Shown: positions 11,088-22,585 of the stretch, one piece after another
Numbering within the stretch: the stretch's first letter is position 1
How the letters are laid out: every line of letters starts with the position of its first letter
Assembly: GCF_030272615.1 (NCBI RefSeq)
Contig: NC_081412.1
Span: forward strand, 475,049,657 to 475,113,656
From: Cryptomeria japonica
Taxonomy: Eukaryota; Streptophyta; Pinopsida; Cupressales; Cupressaceae
Direction: 5' to 3'
DNA length: 64,000 bases
Program-made: the position numbers and the translations under genes
Notes under the pieces: generated by a model
Databases searched by the model: none
What the model was told of the DNA's origin: nothing
Seen by the model: the letters and a program-made list of their open reading frames with translations, nothing else

Positions 11088-13708
11088 CATTCCTTGGATT
11101 TTAACTCCCTAATGGACCTTATTTCTCCCTATAAATTTAGAGGGATGATGCCACAAATGTTGTTGTTGAATCTTTCTTAAGCATTAAATGTAGTAGTTCA
11201 ACATGATGACATTACCCGTAAGCATGACCCATAGGCACCATAGAAACTGAATGTTGCTAACGTTTTTGTTTCCAACTCCTCTTTTTAGTTGTCTATTTAA
11301 TAATTTAACTATGAATTCATGAAATCATAAATAAACATTACACTAAAACGATTATGAAAGAACTATTACATGCAAGGACTTACTACTTGAAATTAAACTA
11401 AGATATAAGTATTACATGCTAAAAAAATCAACCACTTTGGAAATAGTATTTTATTGAAAGAAAACTATGATAATAATTAAAACTTGAACTAAATACATGA
11501 AGGTACTAATCACTTGAAAACTATGATACTTGTAGGAGATAGCTTATAAAAATGACCATTAAACTTTAAGTATGAATCCTAATACTTGAAAATTACTAAA
11601 TTACTTGAAAGAAAAAAAAAATGATTAGATAGAAAGACTTTGGAAATAAATCTAACCCTACTAGGGAAACCCTATTTAATAATAAGCTTGATAATAACCT
11701 CATTATTGATAAACCAACTAATTCTCCAATTAAAATAATATGAATTTTATCTTTACTTATTCTCTACAAATGATAACCTGACTTTAAATAAGATTCCTAA
11801 TACATGAAAGGTATTAAATATCTTGGAAGAAAATTCAACCATTAAATAGCAAGACTTTGGAAATGAATTTCAAAATAACCACATTAATTTTAATTACCAA
11901 AAATTGAAAATAAGATTAGAAGAGAGTCTAATTTCTTTCCAATTAACCAAAATAAATAAAGCTCCTAAATAATTCTAATTAATCTACTTGTAGTTGTTTT
12001 TGAACTAATGCTAAATCCTTTACAAGGTTATAAAGGATACTAACTATTCCTTCCACGTGAAGTAAGGTTAACTTTATCCCATCAATTTCAAATTCTTAGA
12101 AGCTTGCTCCTATAATTTACTTCAAATTTATTCCAAATGATCATATGATAGGTTTATTAAAACTCAATTTAAGGTAAAAAAACCAATAAAACAAATTATA
12201 ACTTATTCATTAAATTTGAGATTCTGAGAGATTAAATTATATCTTTTTAAAAGAATACAATTTTTTTTTGTTTTCCATTTCCTGAAAACTATTATGATTT
12301 CAATAAAATCTCTTTACATCCTAATCAATACTAATACTCTTCCAAAATAAATTGTATACCATTCAGATTGTATGGAGATTTAACTATGAAATTTACCTCT
12401 AAGATTAAATGTTAATTATATTTATCTACACTAATTACTTGCAAGGTAAAAGAAACTTCTCTCTCTTTTTTTTTACTAGTCTTATGTTTCTTCGTAGTCA
12501 TAATTTAAATGTTTTAACTATTAATATAATTGAATGTTCTCCAATGCCTACTATATTCTATATCTTGAATCTATTAAGGAAACAATCAAATAATCAACTT
12601 CTCGAATTGGTGAAATCATATTGCTTGAAATACATAAAAGGGATAACTATGAATCTAAACATATTTACTTGGTAAGTAAATTATTTTAACCTTTAACACT
12701 TACACTAATTGAAAAATCAATCTTTGAAATAAATAAAGAACTTAAATATTTTAAATGTATTTGGGGATCTATTTACTGCTAGAATTTATTTGAAGTTAAC
12801 GAGTGATAATTGATGAAAAAGAATCAATGCTATGGTTTAAGTGTAAGGAAATAATGCTTTAAATAAGATTCTAATTATATGAAAGAAAAACTTTCTTGAG
12901 AGTGAAAATATCAAGCAACTTCTAGGGGATTATTATTTCTTACAAGAGTAAGACTATTAAATCTATGCTACATGTCTAACCAATATTAATTTTATATAGC
13001 TTGGAATATATAATTTTTTTCTGAGAGGGAAACTACACATATTTACATGGAAGATAAATCCTCTTTATTCCTTAAATAAAATTAAACAAAATTTGTACTA
13101 AAAGATACAAGGAACGCAAATTTTTGAGATGGTTGAATGTCTTAAAGCAAGTCTCATTGGAGGTGGACCACTACTTCGAGGTAAGTTTTTCTTGTTGAAT
13201 TGAGAAAAAGTGTTACCCATTTTAAGAAGGAATTTATTTTCCAATACACTTATCATTTCCATCATTTAAGGGGAAGACCTATATTTACAATCAAATTCTA
13301 TTATAAGCTCCATCAGAGAGGTTGTTGATTAGAATAATGATTTAATGTTCTACTCATTTGAAAAAGAATATTTACAATTTTGATACCTTAAATTTATCTC
13401 TTACTAAAATATTACCTTTTATATTTTATTTTTTATTTTTTCAATAAAAGTGGGCAAGCCACTAAATTTTTTTTTTATATTTAATAGTTTTTACAATGGG
13501 TTCAAAAGGCATATTGGTAGGAAAGAACTCGCAAGAAAACCTCCAGTTATCGCCTTTAATATAAACCAAAAATCTAAAGTACCCTTACAAAATAGTTGTT
13601 ACATATCCAGATGATCTGTAAACCCACCCAAACCCATACAATTGAACTATAGAAAGAGGTACCATAGGACATATCTAAATACAAAGTTCATCAACTTATT
13701 ATATCTCT
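11088..13708. other. AT-rich DNA with no recognised gene
   Basis: First part of the spacer between the two 2.2-kb duplicates. I see no protein family, LTR end, primer-binding site or RNA gene. The short open stretches have the composition of random AT-rich sequence. Confidence 0.5.
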
Positions 13709-13891
13709 CAGCTGGTTACAAAGTGAATAGCTAGATATCAAAAAATGTCTCCTCAAGAAGATCATGTAGAGACACCAAGGAGCCCATAGGCTTTTATGAA
13801 TTGGGGAGGATCAGTTGGTTACAAAATGAAGAGCTGGATATCAAAAAATATCTCCTCGAGAAGATCATATAGAGACACCAAGGAGCCCATA
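13709..13891. repeat. Tandem duplication with a 103-bp period
   Basis: Two similar 80-base units (13709-13788 and 13812-13891) share GGTTACAAA, GATATCAAAAAAT, TCTCCTC and GAGACACCAAGGAGCCCAT. They lie at the downstream edge of the minus-strand degenerate frame at 13812-14475. Confidence 0.8.
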
Positions 13892-14475
13892 TACTTGTAC
13901 CAAATGGGGAGCAAAGAATCGGTAATCCAGTATGTCAAAATGGAATTAGACCAAAATTATCCAAATCTGCATAAAAAACATACCACAACTCCAAGATATA
14001 GTAATCATATATGTAAGAACCAAGTGCTAGTGCCTTCAACAAGAGGATCATAAGCTGCATCTGGAGGAGGAACAACCCTTAAAGGGGATTCCAACCATAC
14101 AGGAGCAGAGAACAAAAAACTCAGAGAAAGTAACAAATGCAAAGCCTCAAAAACAACCTAGGCTTTGTCCACAAACTGAGCAAGAACCCGATTCAGAAGA
14201 AATTCCATAGAATCCCATGTATCATCCATGGTATCACATATCAACCCCATTCTTAATTCAAACAATAATTGACTATACCAACCATTACCCAAGAGCTCAT
14301 GGTGAGGAAGAAAACCATCATAATAAAAAGAGCCCATATCAAAATGATAATTATCCAAGGAAGAAAAAACCATATCCCTATTACACAATGATGGAAATAT
14401 GAACATAGAGACCAGGAGCCAGACCAATTCAACATCAAGTAAAACATCAAAGCAAATTGTAAAAAACCAAGACAA
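13812..14475 (-). pseudogene. Degenerate reading frame of unknown identity
   Basis: On the minus strand a frame of 105 codons (14475-14158) is followed in the same frame by further long open stretches down to about 13815, with roughly four stops over 220 codons. That is more open than the AT-rich surroundings. The first stretch is rich in aromatic and hydrophobic residues (for example LLNRVLAQFVDKA at its end), and the next contains PPPDAAYDPLVEGT. I do not recognise a domain. It could be a decayed host or transposon gene, or chance. The 103-bp tandem duplication forms its downstream end. Confidence 0.25.
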
Positions 14476-14625
14476 AAACTCGGAATAAGAAAACCTTAAC
14501 TTATAATAAAGATAATTTTGATTAAGAAAATAATTAATATTCGTTCAAGAATGAATTTTATTTATTTTGATAAAATAATTTGATTGTTAATTAAATTGAT
14601 TTAATATGAAAAAAAAAACATATAA

Positions 14626-14810
14626 ATGTTAAACCGTAAGAGGGAGAGGGTCCGACAACCCACCCCTCTCCAGCCCTGTGGACTCACACAGGTAGGGGGC
14701 CTGCCAGGGGGGTGCATGCCCCCCCCCTCTCATCTCCATGCATTCTGCACATGTAGGCCAGCAAGGTGGGGGAGGGGGAGGGGGTTACCACCCCCTTTTC
14801 CCACCCATTT
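14626..14810. other. GC-rich island in AT-rich DNA
   Basis: About 180 bases rich in C and G runs (CCCCCCCCTCTC, GGGGGAGGGGGAGGGGG), bounded on both sides by A/T homopolymer-rich DNA. The composition differs strikingly from the surroundings. The open frame that crosses it is made of Pro/Gly/Arg from low-complexity runs and is not a convincing gene. Origin unknown. Confidence 0.6.
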
Positions 14811-15696
14811 ATAATTTTTTTGAATAAAAAAAAACCGTCCAAACTAAAATTTAAACTTTTGAAATTTAATTATTATTTTCAAAATGTAATATTTTAAACT
14901 TTATTTATTTTATATTTATTATTATTATTTTAAATAAATTAGTTCATTCAATATTAATATCAATATTTTAAAATAGATTTATATAATTTTGATCATTTTG
15001 AATATTCCTAAGATATAAATTAAATTTAATCTTAAGTAACATAACTTAAATCTACAATCAAATTTAACAAAAAATATAGATTCTAACTTTATTTTATTTT
15101 AACTTTTTTTAAATTTATTCAACAATAGAATTATATATCTCTAAGATAGCAAATTAGATAAAAGGAAAGGGTTTCATAAAAGAGATAAAATATTAAATAC
15201 ATTTGTATGTACACTTTTATTTTGAAAATACTAACTTCTCAAAATTAAAGTTTGATGAAGGTAAAAAGAAACATTACATATTTATTTACTTTTACCAACT
15301 CAGTCAGAAAATAAGAGAGAATTTAGAGAAAAGGGAGAGATATTCTACATTGTTTATCCCATCACATTTAAAATCTAAACAAAATATCTAAATCCTTAAC
15401 TATTTCTAAATTTCCAAAGAAATTATAACATGCGTGCAATAAAAATTTCCCTTTTTTTTCTACTATTGAATGAAAACATGAAGGTAAGATTTTTTTTTGG
15501 AAGATAATTTGAAATGAACCTAGATATGGATAGTGAATGAAAACCTTATAGTTGAATTGACCTTTGAATCCCCAACCAACCTTCTTCATTCCTCTTCCTA
15601 TAACCTGGTAAAAGAAATCTTGTCCCAATTCTCCAAAATCCTAACTCATGCAAAATTTCTACAAAATTTATCCTATGACTAACATGAATTGAAATT
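14811..15696. other. Very AT-rich DNA with no recognised gene
   Basis: A/T-rich stretch up to the start of the second 2.2-kb copy. No feature supported. Confidence 0.5.
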
Positions 15697-15702
15697 TCTA
15701 GT

Positions 15703-16047
15703 TGTGTTAAGCTCTCGATAAATGACCTTCAAGGGCTAAAATTTATATCTGTGATATCGTTGTTCCATATCCCGCTCCAAATCAAACAAACTTTACATTA
15801 TAGAAAATTTTGTAGAAGTGGATTTTATTGAATACAAAGGTTTATATTTTATAATAAATGTATTTCAGTCGTGAATTAATGCTGCATTAATTGTAGAAGA
15901 TTTTGGTAGTTATGTTTTGATAGAATTTTATAAAAATTATATTGTGATAAATGAGTAATCATCTCAAGTGATGTATTATTAAGTGTTATTGGTGTGCTTC
16001 TATTATAAATTATATCTTTGAGTGTTCTATTCTATTACTTGTCAACA
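15703..16047 (+). repeat. Short copia-type LTR (family X), copy 2
   Basis: 345 bases, TGTGTTAAG...GTCAACA, followed by TGGCATCAGAGC (16048-16059). This primer-binding site is closer to the copia consensus than the one in copy 1. An internal region and the family Y block follow as in copy 1. Confidence 0.65.
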
Positions 16048-16870
16048 TGGCATCAGAGCATGTAATGGTTAATTTTTTAGGCAAATCAGAAATCCTCTTA
16101 AGTGAGTTGTACTCCATGGTGAAATTTCCAAGGCAATGGGATTTACTTTGAGGATATGATGTCAAGGAGAGTTCTTCTTTTCTAAGAATAACAACTAGAG
16201 GATGATAAAAATGCAAGAAATATGATTACCCTAGAAGTAGGACATAAATCATTTAATATCTAATATAATTGATGCTAGGTAAAAGGAAGCACTAATAGGA
16301 GCTGGAAGCATTATAGTCTAAAATAATGTTGTTGGAATAATATAAGGCATAACTTGAACTAATAGTTGGTTAAATAACTATAGTCTAAACCAATATTGCT
16401 AGAGTAATATAAGAAACAACTTTACTATGTATCTCTACCAATGCAAGTGAGAAGATTATAAACATGATAAGTATGTTACTAAATGTTAATGGTAGAATGT
16501 TAGATGAAGAGATAGAGATGTCGAATAAAAAATTATGGTCTTATAACCGATATAATATTGTTTCAATAGCTATGCTCCATTTAGGGGAAATATGTCTAGA
16601 TATAGGGGATTTAACAAACAACTCTAACTAGATCAAGAAGGCACTTGAAGATGGTATTTATATATTATTGTTGTACAATGATATCCTACCAAGTTAGTCC
16701 ATGAAAAATACAATATTTGATATCATGGTAGAAGAAAGTTTGAGAATGTTTACTTAGTACATTTATTACAAGAGAATTACTTATTTTTATCTACATGTCC
16801 ATGAAATGTATTTTTATTTATTTTTCTCTCACATGTTATAAGCCTTAAGAATGCTATATTTTTAATAAAG
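16048..16870 (+). pseudogene. Decayed leader/gag-like region of family X, copy 2
   Basis: Counterpart of 9241-10056. The phrase KFQGNGIYFEDMMSRR is readable at about 16122-16172 and then stops accumulate. Function assigned only by position after an LTR and primer-binding site. Confidence 0.35.
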
Positions 16871-17968
16871 TGTAATAACCCGCTTAACTTAATCTGAAAA
16901 TCTCAATTGATTTTTTTTTTTTTTTTGGATATAAATTTTTGATATCTTATACTTACTTATTCTTAATTGTGTTTGATTGAATCATATACTCGGGTACATC
17001 TATCCAAACAGGATAGGGATCAATCCAACCAAGATGGGCATCTAACCATTAGAGTTAGGCATCTATCCATACAAGACTAGGCATCTTACCATACGGGTTA
17101 GGAATCTAACCATACAGGTTGGAAACTTATTCATATAGGATAGGAGGTTTCATCTATCTAATCTAGGATAGGCATCTAACCAAACGGGGTAGGCATGTAT
17201 TTATAAGAATAGGATATTCTCTCGCCAGAGACTTTAGACCCATCGGGACCATCCAGGTCCTGAGCCACTCTCTAAAGACTACACTTTCCTACTAGGAATG
17301 TATCGAGGACACTATCTTTAGGAATATATAAAAATAATTATATAAACAAGCTTGAGTTCTACCTCGAAATTCGGCCTAAAGGCTCAGGAAGTCAAGTGAA
17401 TTCATACAAGATTCCTTCTAAGTATGCATTGAATAAATTTGAACCCTTCAATTAGTATTTGCAACATTTGATTAAAAGAAAAAGGAGCTTCGAGAACCAA
17501 CTAATCACCCAAAACCAAATCATAATCTCCATGCCCTAACCTCTAAGTACAAGGGACAACTCTATCCCTAGACTGCCTACATACCCGTTTCGGCATGGGA
17601 TCAAGGCGTAAAGTATGTAGTTCTAGTTTCTAACTATGGTTTAATGTAAATTGTATGATGGGTACGCAACCCTTTCTAGGGTCAATGTCCTAGACAGTTT
17701 CTCTACAGTTGCTACCCATGATGGTAGCTTCACGGAAAAAAGGCTCAAGGTGGCCTTCCGCTTGTGGCCTAATACAACTAAGTCCTATTTCCTATTAAAT
17801 ACATCACCTTTAATCCCTTATCATCTGTTGAAATCATCAAGATAAAAAAATAAGTTTTGAATCATCACACACAACGAAACCCCTAATGGGTTTTCTAAGG
17901 TTTAACTAAGCAGATATAAATTCATTTAAGAGTTATCTTTTTAGATCATCGATCCAAGGGGGATTACC
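16871..17968 (+). repeat. LTR-like block (family Y), copy 2, with minisatellite
   Basis: Begins TGTAATAACCCGC and ends near GGATTACC. The imperfect 21-bp minisatellite occupies about 16992-17212 with about ten units, including two not present in copy 1. Confidence 0.4.
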
Positions 17969-17994
17969 TGGGTTGTTCTCCATTTTGAAAACCT

Positions 17995-18477
17995 TTGTTC
18001 CCTCTCTTTTTTAAAAGTGAATGTTACTACCTCTATGCTGCAATGGAAGAGGACAACAAAAAGTTTGAAATAAAGACAACAAGACAAGATTTCAATTTAG
18101 GAAACCTCCTACACTTTAAGCTTATAAAAGATTGGGCAGGTGAACCCTTTTATGGCTATTTTCTTACAAAAATAGTAAAAGGTTTACACAAAACCAGAGT
18201 ACATTCCTATAAACTTTCCTTACTGACTGGTACAACTAAACATAAAATGGAAAGTTGATTTGACTTTTTGAAAAGGACCACAAAATACATCAAAAATCCA
18301 ATAGGCAAACCAGTGCCTTATCTGGGCAAAAGAGTCATCTACAACAGACTACAACTTGACAAAATAAATTCATACAGAAGTCACAAGTTAGTGATCTCTC
18401 AACTTTGTATATGCCTAACATATACAAAGTCCTATTCTGCACCAGACTTCATTATCAGATCCACACCAAAATATTGA
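17995..18477 (+). pseudogene. Interrupted reading frame of unknown identity
   Basis: Two open stretches in one frame (17995-18258 and 18268-18477) are separated by a single TGA at 18256-18258. Together they give about 160 codons starting just after the 2.2-kb duplicate ends. The translation is Lys-rich and hydrophilic (for example AMEEDNKKFEIKTTRQDF and YIKNPIGKPVPYLGKRVIYN), unlike translated AT-rich noise, but I recognise no family. No promoter or splice evidence. It could be a decayed retroelement or host gene fragment. Confidence 0.25.
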
Positions 18478-19309
18478 TATCAATGATTTTGTTCAAAGTA
18501 CGTTTATATTTCCTCCTTGAGAAAAAGACTTAGAACAACTTCATTAAATGTCTAACAAGACATTCAGATAAACAATCCTTGATTACTTATATGGAATGAA
18601 CACCAATATAATGACATAGAGACAATACAAGTCTGAGTTCAAATTCTCTGAACTGTATATTTTATTTCTTCATCAAAATATTACAAGTACATCCTATCTA
18701 ACTCAAAAATTGCTAAGAAAATGGCCTATATTAATTTTGCCAGAGTTTAGCTACAAAATTTGTGTCCCTTTTCTAAGTAGTCCTGGTATTCATTTATAGA
18801 GATATGGAAGCGACAAGATTCAGACTTTCTTAGAAAATAAATATTCTAAATCCAAACCATAACCCCCCCTAAAAAGGTTACATTATTTACCATTGAAGAA
18901 GAAGCATAACAAATCAGTTAACCAACCAGAGAAAGGACAACTGACTACTTAGTATTCATAGATCAAGTGCCAGGTGCCTTTGATTGTTCAAAATTGTGAT
19001 TTCCAAAATACTGTTGCAAGAACTAACCGCTTCTGGTTGCCAAAGCGTTACTGCATATTTGAGCGTTGGTTGATTCTTCCTTCACCCTTTCCCTTTTACC
19101 ACATACTTAATTTCACATTCTTATTGCCGGAGAAATAAAAAAACCACACCTATTTTCTATGCACATCTCCTTGAATACCTCTCTGCAAGTTTACACTTCA
19201 AAACAATGTCAGACAAGAAGTCGAGCAGTTCTACCATTGGTCCTTTTGAAAATTCAAATTTTGGTGCCAACAGACCAAGAAAGATTTCTTCTAAGCGATT
19301 TTCCTTTAG
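18478..19309. other. Intergenic DNA with no recognised gene
   Basis: No supported feature. Composition becomes less AT-rich towards the repeat array that follows. Confidence 0.45.
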
Positions 19310-20705
19310 TCGCTAATCCACAGTGACTAACGGTTGAGCTTCTCCTCATAGCGGTTCAACGAGAATCATGAGATGATACAAAACTAGCATGCCCTTTAAC
19401 TTACCTGAGCCACCCACTTTAGAACAGGTCCCACCATCTAGTTCCTGGTTCATGAAGGGTATTCATCATGAAACTTTCCTTCATGGTATAGTGACAGTCG
19501 TTGGATCTTCTTCAATCTGCTCGACCTTTAACTCATTCTAAGATGCTCCCTTTTGTCAAGTGTCACTTCCTGATTTGTTAGCGCATCTAGCTAGCCACCA
19601 TCTGACTTGCCACCTCATTTGCCACTTCACTTAAAGTTTCCGTTGGTTTGTTTGATATTATTATTTCGGGCAAACTTCCTCCCTCAGCAAGTTGTTAAAA
19701 TGTCTCATCAATTCTCTAGTTTCATTGATACTTTTTATTTTATCGGTAGGACCAGTTCTGATTTCTTCAATGTACTTTATGTTGATGGAACTGATGCTTT
19801 CAGTGAATCCTTTTAGAGATCCATCACAACCAAGGTTTGCTGGATAAGTCACTTTATGAGTTTGATGACATGCCACCTGACTACAATCTCATCACTGTCG
19901 GACCCACTAGCAAACCTTGGCTCTTCTTTGTCGTTGACCCGTGATTGATATAAAATGTGCATCTTTCCATTGTTGTATTGGGAAAACCATTGGATCAACT
20001 CCAACCTGCTAGATATTTATCTCTTCATCCATTTGTGGCATATGTCAGCCTTCGGTTTGCTCACGAATCCACCTGTTCGCCACCTAGACCGCCACTTGGA
20101 CCTGCCATTGGACCTAGGCCCGCCTCGTTGCCAAGTTGTGATGAATATCTGGTGAGCATCTTTCTATTGCAATACAACACCCACCGTTAGATCTACTATG
20201 ATCATCGCCTGATCTGCCCGACTTGCTCGACCTTTAGCTTCGTTATCACTTAACCACCATCTCCTTAACCGTCTGTGTTAACTGTTGTCACTAGTGGCTT
20301 GTCGTTGAGTCGCAAAGAATAACCATCATGAAACTCCCCTTTGCAGCATAATGACCACCCTTGATTTCCTCTGAACTTGCCAACCTGTTAACACACCTAA
20401 GCCACTCTCTTCTCATGGGCCCCACCACTTGGTCGCTAATCCATGAAGAATAATGGTCGAGCAACTTTAAATTATGATTTGACAACCACCATGAGATCGA
20501 TTCCAACTTGCTCAATCTTTAACAGTCATAAGCTTAGCTGCCAACCATACATGGTGTGCCTTAACTGCCAAGTGCAACCCGTTGGCCACCGTCTTAGAAC
20601 GGTAGTGGTTTGGCATTGATGCACGATGAATAATCATCATGCAACTTTTTATAGCAGCTCAGCGACCACCGTTAGATCAATAGGAACTCATCCGGCCTTT
20701 AGGGA
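19310..20705. repeat. Degenerate repeat array upstream of G1 remnant
   Basis: At least six to seven diverged units share, in order: GGTCGCTAATCCATGAAGAATAAT (or variants), CATGAAACTTTCCTT/CAGCATAGTGACCACCGTT, GGATC...CCAAC(C/T)TGCTCGACCTTTA, and then a CTTGCCACC-rich linker. Clear units begin near 19310, 19430, 19905, 20130, 20290, 20425 and 20610. Spacing is irregular (about 135-475 bases), so this is either an old tandem array or a set of internal duplications, possibly inside the 3' LTR of G1, whose boundary I cannot set. Confidence 0.55.
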
Positions 20706-21208
20706 CCTTGACAGATATCAGGAAAGACTTAGGACTTAGGAAAATATGCGAAATATTTCAAAAATAAAGGAACCCGCCTAAGCCTAAAACATAAAGTGGC
20801 CCCCCTTTCGATGATGTGGTGACCCTTCCACTTAAGTGGAAAAAGGTAATGGGCAAATAGAAAATTTGGAGAAAAAGTGACACAAAGGTTTATTATTTTC
20901 AATTGGTTTTGAAATGCTCAAAAATCCTAAACCCTTAGAACCATAATCTTGCAGACAAACGTGAAATTTATGAAGTTTGATAGACTCCAACAGCTAATTG
21001 GAAATATTTTCAACATTATCAAAAATAATTATAACAACGGCTCTAACTGGGGATGGTTGGATGCAAGACCAACACAAGAATCTAGAAAAACTCTGGAATG
21101 CAGACCAACAAAACCCTAACAAAAGAAAACTAAAAAAAGTAGAACAAAAAAAAGCAAACCTAAACTACTGTGCATGGAAAAAACTCATGATAAATATTGT
21201 TTCGAAAA
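20706..21208 (-). other. 3' flank of the G1 gypsy integrase
   Basis: Non-coding stretch between the integrase end and the repeat array. Read on the minus strand, CGAAAGGGGGGCCAC (20796-20810) could be the polypurine tract of G1. A perfect 16-base palindrome, TTCCACTTAAGTGGAA, lies at 20826-20841. No LTR start could be fixed. Confidence 0.35.
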
Positions 21209-22585
21209 CTATCCATGCACTGGCAATTCCTGTAACTCACCATTCAATCTTTGAAGGAAATAGGAATCTTTTTCATTAACATCAAAAATGATCAGAGGGC
21301 CTGTCCTTAGTGATTCAAATTTCTTGTGCTTCCCTTTGTCTTGATCTCTTGCATTCCATTGTAGCACCATGTCACCAGTTTGGAATTTTCTCATACTAGT
21401 CCTTTTATGAAAAAGGTATTTTGACTGTAATTGAAGTTTCATATTCCTTTTATGTGCTACAGTCCTCATTTCCTCCACCTCTACTAACCGAATCATTCTT
21501 TCTTCCATGGGCTTAAACATTTCTAATTCTTCAATCTACAAATATTTGTAAACTGGAAGCAAATTATTGACAGGTAATCTGGCTTTCACTCCATAAACCA
21601 GCTCAAAAGGGGATGTACCAATGGCCTTTTTTACAATCACCCTATCAGCCCATGAAGCTAACTTGAGATTTTGATCCCAGGACCTTTTATTTTCCTCCGG
21701 GATCTTCTTGATAATATTGAGGAGACTTTTATTACTTGATTATGCCTGGCCATTTCCCTGTGGGTGGTATGGTGAAGAGTATGACATAGTAATCCCATAA
21801 TTAGCACAAAAATTTGTAAATTCCTCAGACTTGAAGCACATGGCATTGTCCATGACCATTTTAGTATGTACACAAAACCTTGTTATTATATTATCCATCA
21901 AAAAATTGATGACTGCTTTACTAGTGGCCTGTTTGGTAGGTATGGCTTCAATCCACTTAATGAAATAATTTGTAGCCACTAGGATCCATCTATGACCCCT
22001 GCTTGATTTTTCTATTATCTCTCTAATAAAATCAATGCCCCATTGAACAAAAGGGGCTTCAACTGTAACAAAATTCAAAGGAAAAGCACCAACATACTTT
22101 AGTTTAGAAGAAAACCTTTGATAAGGATCACATTTTTTAACATACTTATGAGCATCCTTGAACAAAGTTGGCCAATAATACCCTGCTCTAATTATCTTAC
22201 TAGCAGTAGTCTTAGCTAAATAATGGCCTCCACATACCCCATTGTGCATCTCTTTCAGAACCTTCTCATCTTGGAATTCATCCAGACAAACCAGTAGCAT
22301 CCCATCACTTTTCCTCCAATACAGGTCTCCCTAAATAAAAACATATTTCTATGATTTTAACTTTAGTGTTCTCTTCTGGTTGTGTGTCATAAATTTTGGA
22401 CATGAGGAATTCTTCAAGAAGTATACTATATTTGAATACCATGGATGCCTCTCAATACTAGTAACCATAACCTCTTCAATCTCAACATTATTTATATCAA
22501 TATCCTCAAAGTTTGTCTTACTCATTAACTTGGCTAAGCCTAGACCTCTTATCAGCTTTGTGATTTTGATCTCAAGATCAAATTC
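21209..22585 (-). pseudogene. G1 Ty3/gypsy integrase
   Basis: Minus-strand integrase of a Tat-type gypsy element, which would insert the DNA copy into the genome. The N-terminal zinc region (HNGVCGGH...KKCDPYQRF) lacks the second Cys of the usual CxxC (CDPY). The core has the first two catalytic Asp residues (in QWGIDFI and MVMDNAMCF). The third catalytic residue, expected as Glu after HPQGNGQA, is replaced by a TAA stop at about 21737-21739. After the stop the same frame continues to the C-terminal part (21520-21209, with FQTGDMVL and LRTGPLIIF), and more stops occur in between. The linker 22301-22585 belongs to the same frame. The gene is dead. Confidence 0.85.

Larger units (their letters stand above)
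15697..17968 (+). repeat. 2.2-kb direct duplication, copy 2
   Basis: Same order as copy 1 (8890-11087): family X LTR, primer-binding site, decayed leader, family Y LTR-like block with minisatellite. The extra length relative to copy 1 is explained in part by about two more minisatellite units and by a short insertion near 17365-17386. Confidence 0.85.

Noticed and set aside
8890-17968. The 2.2-kb repeats as LTRs of one 9-kb element
   Set aside because: No primer-binding site follows the first copy and no polypurine tract precedes the second; a primer-binding site lies inside each copy instead.
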